This document shows, one piece after another, positions 57,153 through 64,000 of a stretch of 64,000 nucleotides of DNA (position 1 is its first letter; the number at the start of each line of letters is the position of its first letter). The position numbers and the translations under genes are program-made. The notes under the pieces were generated by a model. That model made no database searches. It saw only the letters and a program-made list of their open reading frames with translations, and had not been told where the DNA came from. The stretch spans positions 36,518,001 to 36,582,000 of the forward strand of contig CM114272.1 in the NCBI GenBank assembly GCA_050084515.1. Direction: 5' to 3'. The stretch is from Blasia pusilla (lineage: Eukaryota > Marchantiophyta > Marchantiopsida > Blasiales).

Positions 57153-60100
57153 ATGGGTGATTATAAATATTAATAAAATATGATAAATAACCAAAATTTT
57201 TGAAAAAGAAAATAAAATTTTTATGGAGGTAGATTTTGTTTCAATTTTATGGAAAAATAAAATTACTTAATGCATTGGGATATCATTTAAATTTGAATGG
57301 AGAATTGTAATTACTAAGAACAATGAAATATTCTTGCTCTTCTAAGATTTTAGAAAATAAAAATCATTGTATTAAAATTTGAAGGAAATAACATGATCCT
57401 TTTAAGATAATCGTATTAATTCATCTGATATTTGGGAAAGGAAATGAATTTTAATGGAAAATGAGGAATTTTATTTTGTTCATTAAAATTAGCTAAGATT
57501 TTGGTTAGTGAATGTTATTTACTTTTTTCATCAAAAAGTGGGAAGAATAGAAGGAAGAATAGTTATTGTTTGAGCTTTTAAGGAGGATTGAAATTATTTA
57601 GGGAGATGGGTGTTATTTAAAGGTGAAATTTTTCTTACTCTTTCAAGATTTAAAAAGTGGAAATTATACCTAAATTTTAAAAAAATAAATAAATTTGAAA
57701 ATTTAAACATAATTTTTAAAAAAACTATTATTGACACCTATTTTTAAGGCCCTCTTTGACAGGGTAGTAATTGGACAAGAAAAAAAAATTTCACATGTTA
57801 TGCATAAATGCCGGATAAGAAAAAGTTTGAAATTTAGAGCAACATCATTAATCCCTTACAAAAAGCTCTCGAAATACTTTTGTTTTTGTGCACATCATGA
57901 GTACCTTACTAGTCTCTCATGTATGCAAGACTATAAGACTTTTTGTAAGCTTATTATTGGTTACTTACTTTTCTTTATAAGATGTAACCATCATTAGTTA
58001 TTCATTGTTAAAATAAAGGATTACATTGTATGGGTCAGAAAAAGGGATGTGCTAATAAAGAATGGAAAAAGACATATCTGCAGAAGATGAGAAAGGAGTG
58101 TTCACAAGACCTAAGAAAGGATTTGCATCACCATATTGATTATGAGAATGGTTGTTGGATACATATTCGGCATAATGTACAAGCTCCATTACATCATGTA
58201 GAACAAGCTAGAGAAGAAGTTGAAGGCAACTAGGTAAATAATAAGCATATGAGAATGGAAGCGTGCGAGTAAATGGGGACAAGATAATGGATGTAGCATT
58301 ATGATCCAGGACACTTTAAATAGACCTATCTTGTGAGTCTAAGATTTACATTGTTTTATAATACTTGCAATACACTTGTAAATTTATGAGTGGGGCACTT
58401 GTAAGTATTTTTGTACTCATAATTTTGTGAGAAAGAGAGATCTATATAGCTTTTCTTCATAAGCTCACTAAAGTTAAACCTCCAGATTTTTTCGATTCGC
58501 TCTTAACAACTTAAAAGTTGAATCCTCATATCATATTCCTGCTTGTTTGGTATTATATAATATCTAAATATGTTGATTTTAGTATTGTATTAATATATTG
58601 GGTTTTTCATTATATTTGAGGAAATAGAAAGAGTTGCTATATGCCATCATGAGAATATGGCTTGAAGATTTCATATGTCTTAATAATGAATTTACTCCTG
58701 AGATTATTTTATCCTTCATATAGCCATAGTTATGATGTAGTAGAGACTCTAATCATTGAGTAGGTTTCATTGATATTCCCCAATCATTTTAAGTGGTTCA
58801 CCCAAGTTTTAAGGCAATACTACGATATGCTTTATCTTATTGCACCTTTTTAGATATTAGGTTTCGCCAAAGAAGTAGACTTTTCTTTTATGGAGAACTA
58901 GACCAAGATCATGCAAACATTCTTTATTGTGATCAAGCAAAAGATATTTGCAAGCTTGTAGTAATATCTTTCACTTTCATTTTTTTGTTTGCATGAGCGG
59001 ACCTTGGGAAAGTCATATCGTATTACACTCCTTTATCAAGATTCTAGATTAACACAAGAAATAATATTTGATAAATCAAAGTGTAAAAATTAATTGTAAA
59101 ATGAAGATTTTAGTTTGAGATCTAATAATCAGTGTAACTACACCAAATAAAGATATAATTTAAAGCAATCTCTAAAGGCTAAAACAATAAGAGAACTCAA
59201 ATAATTTCTAGAGTGTGATAATGCAATAATCTCCTCATTCAAAAGAAACTTTTTAAATTAAAATATTTTAAAAATGAAATATTCATATGTTCCACTTACT
59301 TTAATGTCCATATATAATAAGCCTATTTCTAACCTATTTCATCAATTATTTTTTCCACCACTTTGTCTTATGTTTTATTTATACTTATTTTTTGTTGGTT
59401 TTAAATAAAATCTAATTTCATTCTTTCCTAAAAATATAACGTCAAGAGAAATAGTCAAATAATTTTATTGGATCTTCCTTATAATCAGACATGAGTGTTT
59501 TTCCTATAATTAACACTAATTCTTATATATTCTTATTCCTTTCATAACCATAAGATAATGCCAATGGAATATACATATCTTTGTATTACAAATATGTCCT
59601 TCACTAAAGTAAATTCCATAAATACCCTATGAAATACAAAAAATGTTGATTATTTCATCCCTTTTCATACAAAAGTTATAGCTATACTTGTAGGTTTAAT
59701 CAAATATGAATATTGAATGTCACCACTTGAATGTAGATCATTCTTTTAATTTTATCATTAAAAGCCTTGTAGGAATGCTGAAAGATAATGGACTACTTCA
59801 AGTGACTAGATTAGGACCTAAGTAACAACCTTATTCTAATAATTCGTTAATATAGTTTGCATGAATTGTCTTGAACATCTGTGAGTAAAATTTATAAAAA
59901 TCTTTATTAGGAGTAGACGCAGAATTAATTCATTGAGTGGTAGTTTAATTATGGACAACCCATCTTAATTACCTACTACTTTATAATTTTTCTCTCTCCC
60001 CTAAGTTCCTTTCAAATTGCAGAGTGAAAGGAAGTAAATTTCTTAATGTGTCAAATTTTTTGTCTTTTTAGTGGCCTATCACTTTGGATTAATAGTATAG

Positions 60101-62639
60101 ATAAAACAAAGCTGCCCGGACGAGGAGGAATGTACCATGATTCCTCATTTTTCTCATACCTTCACTACTTCAAGATGATCATCCACTTTATTGTTTACGT
60201 GAAAAGACACATCGAGTTATGGAGCTTATGCTTTAACATGTTGAATTGGTGAGTATGAGACCATGTACTTCAATACAAACTTCAATTTATCTCCTCTCCA
60301 CTCCTATACTGACATATGTCTTGAAATTACTCTTACTCATGATAAATATTTGCCGTATGCCAAGGAAAACGAGGAGGCCAATATGGGAATGCATCCACAT
60401 TTCAAAATTTACCGCATTTACAAATCCCAAAATTAAATTCCTTTTATATATAGGATAAAATAATTTATTTTTATACAACATAATATGTAAAATTAAATAA
60501 TATTGTAATTATTTGGTGGTAAAATAATTAAATAGAAAAATCTATACTACCATTGGCATCGAGGACGTTAGGCGTAATGCCATAAGGGCTATCGTTGTGT
60601 ATTTTATTTCATAAGATTTTTGGCAAGATGTTGCATCGCAGTCTTAATAGGTAACAAATTTTTTCATGAAGTTTGGCGAGAAAAAAATGGGGTTTCAAAA
60701 ATCTTAAGGAATAGAATACGTTAACATGAATATTTTTACTTGAAAATTCTGATGTTAAATCTATACATTTTCTGATCATCACTTCAACAATTTTAGTGCC
60801 TTGAGATGTAGTCCTTATGTGTGCGGTCGTCATTTGAGTTTGTGATTAAATGTTCATTTCAAATAAATTGAGGCAGTTGCTAAGGCTATTTATATACCAG
60901 GATACAAAAATGGACTGGAATTCCATCACACCAGGCACATAGTACTAGTTTGGAAAAAAAAAAAAAAAAAAAAAAAATAGGGTTGATTAAGGAGGAAATA
61001 AAACAATTCAAATATAATTTGTTAGAAAGGAAAATTAACGTGTGGGATAAAAGGAGAATTAAGAAAACAAAAAATGTAAAGAGCAATAGAGGACCAATGA
61101 GAGGAAAATTGTTACCCTACCTCTGGGTCCTCTCCTTTTATCTTAGAATTCAGCTTGGTTGGAGTGAGTTGTAAGAGGAACATTTGTCATAATATGGGTT
61201 GTTTAATAGAAAAGAGGTGAGTGGCATCTACTAATCCCTAATATAAATAATTTTAGTAGCTAATGTCTTAAACTTAATTTTAGGATGGAGAAGGTCTTTC
61301 ATATACCAAACTAATGTTTATGAATTTGGTCCCAAAGCTCATATACAGTGTTTGAAATTCCATCAAACTTGCACTAGCTTCATAATTTTCTTGGCATGAG
61401 TGTTCTACCATAGTGTAACCAAGTTAAGTGGAAATAATAGGTAACATGAACTTGCCATATACTAATTGATTCTAATGGCATTTGAATTCAAATTTTAATA
61501 TATCATCAATATGGTCCATGCCATGTGTAACGTTGTTCTCTTTTTCCTTTCTCTATATAAGAATCATCAATTATAATATAGAATTTTGAAAATTGCAATT
61601 GACCCTCAAACTCTGATTATCATAATTCAGTTTGAAAATCATAAATAAAAAATGAGATTATGGAATAACCCTAATTTTTGGCAAGTCTTAGAGCATCCAC
61701 ACTATAATTTATAGGCATATAATACTCATAAGATTATCTACTATACATAATTCACGTAACTCTAGAATATCCATTTTGTACAATGATTACATCTCAATTG
61801 TACTTTCAAGAGGGAGGTGGGAGTGATTCTAGGGGGATTAGGAGGCCTCGAGGGTCCCTTCTTTCCATGAGGAGTTTTTGTTTTGTTGCCAATAGTTCAT
61901 ATTATATTAGAAATAGTAATTCTTGTAAAATTATATACCCTAGTCTACAATCTTTTATCCTTGTAATCGCGTTAGGCACCTTTTGAAATATCACGTCTAA
62001 AATTTATGACAATAAAAAATACATATTTGAGGAAAATATCTAAAGACAATTCTTAGGTAGAAAAGTACATAAAAAAATTTGAAGTAAAAGAAAAGGGAAA
62101 ATAAGTTGGGATTTTAAAAGAAGGGACCTAATTCTATAATTATATATTGCTACTTAGGATTGCCGGTTAAGTTGTTAAATTCATCAATCGGTACAACTTC
62201 CATTCTTACACATGGCCTAGAAATAGTTGCAAATTAATCAAGCGTGAGTCCGTGCTGGATGTGAATGGTGTTGTTATTGATTTATACAATCTCCTCAATC
62301 TACCTTGTCAAAAACTTCTAGTTAGGTACTTTTGTGGAAAAGCGCTAAGCAGCATAACTAGTGGAAGCGACTCTTACACACACCACCATGGAGAACAAAA
62401 TTTGCAATGAAAAATAAGTGGAGGCTGGGTCATCTCAATTATCTAGGGTATGTACTAGAAATTCTTACCCTAACCTTAATCATAGTCTTGAGTTAGACTA
62501 ACTATGATTAACTAACCCTAATTAAGATAATCATGCAACTGACTAGCCAAGACTAAGCACCCTACTTAGTGTGAGTATCATATGTAGCGATTTAGGTGTC
62601 TTATGAGCTTGACTTTAACTCAATCACAATACTCCCCAT

Positions 62640-64000
62640 GAAGCTCATATCGATATCTCTACGCCTAAATCATTTCTAAACATCTCAAACTTATCTCTAG
62701 AAAAATGCCTTAGTAAAGATGTCAACAATTTGCTGAATCTGTACACCTATATACACAGATCAATTTCTCCTCAACACTTTTCTCTCATAAAATGATAGTG
62801 CACACTCAACATGCTTTATCTGAGCATGAAACAAAGTTATTAGCAAACTTGATGCTACTAATATTATTTGCATATATTACACTAGGTCTAAGTTACTAAC
62901 ACAAATATCAACAATTAATCAATAAACCACACCGGCTGAATCTTTTGCATTGGTTGCTCCTCTGTACTCGACCTATGTTGAAGATAAAGCAAATATACGT
63001 TACTTCTTTGAAGCCCAACTTAAAGTGCCGCTTCCCAAAAATAAATGAATAATCGGATGTGGGTGTGGATCAAACATGTTTCTACCTTTAATCGACATCT
63101 GTGAATCTATAATTAGAAAGTTGGAGAAGAGTTCAAATTGAAGTCGAGGTGAATAAAGAAATTTCCCACTCACCACATAATCCTCCTCTGACATCAAGGT
63201 GAGGGTTTCGAGGTGCTTGCATGAAGCCCGACTCACTGGAGGCAAACACCATAACTCAAATCTGGTCTGGTTATAGTTAGATGGATCAAACACAACCATA
63301 CCCCTGTACATATTAGAAGTTCAGTTTACTCTCCTTGTCCACTCTTAACTTCACTCTCGATCCAACGATATAGACATTTAGCTTACAATTTTGTCATACC
63401 ATATTTTGAAAGCATATGAAGAGAATATTGTCGTTGTAGTAACCATATGCTCTCTCCAGCCTTGATAAACTCAATACCAAGAAATTGCTTGAGTTCTCCC
63501 AAGTCCTTCATATCAAATTCTGCTTGTAACCAAAAGCTTGACTTGTTGTACCATTTCTTCAATACTCCCGATAATCAGGAGATCATCAATATATAACAAA
63601 ATGAGAACCCGTATGATCTTTTCTTCTCAAGATATAGAGCAGAATCAGAATCACATACCTAAACCCAACTCTTGTAGGAGCGTATGTAATCTTGCCATAT
63701 CAAGCTCTTGGAGCTTATTTTGAAACCAATATAGAGCTTGCTTCAGCCTGCATCGTCAAAAATGGAAACTTAGGATGCTTGTATCGGTGGTTGGTCATAT
63801 ATACCTCCTTGTATAGATCTCCATTCAAAGGCATTCTTGACATCATGATATAATCTCCACTTTTTACTTCTTTGCCTTTAACCACTCTTCTCGTAGTTGC
63901 CATCTTTACTAACAAGAGCTAAATTTTTTTCTCATAATCGATACCATATTGTTGTGCATAGCCCTTAATACCAATCTCACTTTGTATACCCATTAATTGT
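62640..64000 (-). mobile_element. Ty1/copia retrotransposon pol fragment, right end outside the window
   Basis: Read on the minus strand from the right edge: AQQYGIDYEK, LLVKMATTRRV, MPLNGDLYKEVYM, HPKFPF, LYWFQNKLQELD, SDSALYLEKK, then the RT catalytic box LLYIDDLLIIGS (about 63600-63565). DMKDLGELKQFLGIEF and LQRQYSLHMLSKYGM come next. The RNase H part has TRPDLSYGVCL, the LFLGSGTLSWASKKQ block (63046-62998) and, near the end, VFHAQIKHVE and QIVDIFTKAF (about 62840-62690). This is the plant copia order. Stops and shifts are frequent. A GGGGAGTATTGTGATTG stretch at about 62640-62620 may mark the polypurine tract; no LTR was confirmed. Confidence 0.85.

Larger units (their letters stand above)
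55371..62630. other. AT-rich intergenic DNA with simple repeats
   Basis: No gene recognised in about 7 kb. Frames such as 55902-56192 and 58030-58233 (plus) have ordinary composition but no domain. It contains (AT)19 at 56793-56830, a longer interrupted TA tract at 57108-57152 and a 24-nt A run at 60954-60977. An 11-nt inverted repeat (TTAATCATAGT) with a 14-nt spacer lies at 62476-62511. Confidence 0.45.

Noticed and set aside
60954-60977. A24 run as the poly(A) tail of a retroposed sequence
   Set aside because: No recognisable SINE, LINE or processed-gene sequence upstream and no clear flanking duplication.

Overview
The window reads as nuclear DNA of a land plant with a large, repeat-rich genome. 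Two protein families here have plant-type architecture: glycoside hydrolase family 3 (GH3) beta-D-xylosidases with spliced exons, and an intronless nepenthesin-type aspartic protease. Around them lie decayed plant transposons of at least four kinds: a Ty3/gypsy chromovirus, Ty1/copia, CACTA and Helitron. The species cannot be fixed from the sequence. I found no intact host gene, no tRNA or rRNA gene and nothing bacterial. Every recognisable coding region carries stops, frameshifts or deletions.

Layout. 1-1450 is one arm of a large inverted repeat whose partner is 20167-22090. 1454-2880 is a degenerate tandem array, with a sister array at 36210-37720. 3710-4584 (copy A) and 9861-12633 (copy B) are two relics of a tandemly duplicated beta-D-xylosidase gene. 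The duplication also includes about 2.5 kb of 3' flank (4291-6830 against 12309-15230), with an unrecognised minus-strand reading-frame relic in each copy. 16.4-17.2 kb is GC-rich low-complexity DNA. 18.4-25.9 kb is a long decayed minus-strand coding region that I cannot assign, possibly a transposon protein with a Ulp1-like segment. 27992-35377 is a complete but dead chromovirus with two LTRs of about 1 kb. 39.4-41.0 kb holds the C-terminal part of a CACTA protein. 45.4-49.95 kb is a decayed autonomous Helitron in which the HUH, Walker A and Walker B motifs can still be read. 50-55 kb is a GC-richer island with an aspartic-protease pseudogene at 51488-52928. 55.4-62.6 kb is AT-rich and empty of recognisable genes. 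62.64 kb to the right edge is a minus-strand copia pol fragment.

The most interesting signal is not a gene. At least nine perfect short inverted repeats (arms 11-18 nt, spacers 1-9 nt) are scattered over the window. Five lie inside decayed coding sequence of unrelated origin (xylosidase, gypsy reverse transcriptase, gypsy integrase, Helitron Rep), and a sixth lies between the gypsy RNase H and integrase segments. In several, one arm appears to have been inserted or rewritten as the reverse complement of the other, creating a frameshift or stop. This is the footprint expected of intra-strand template switching during replication, repeated across unrelated sequences.
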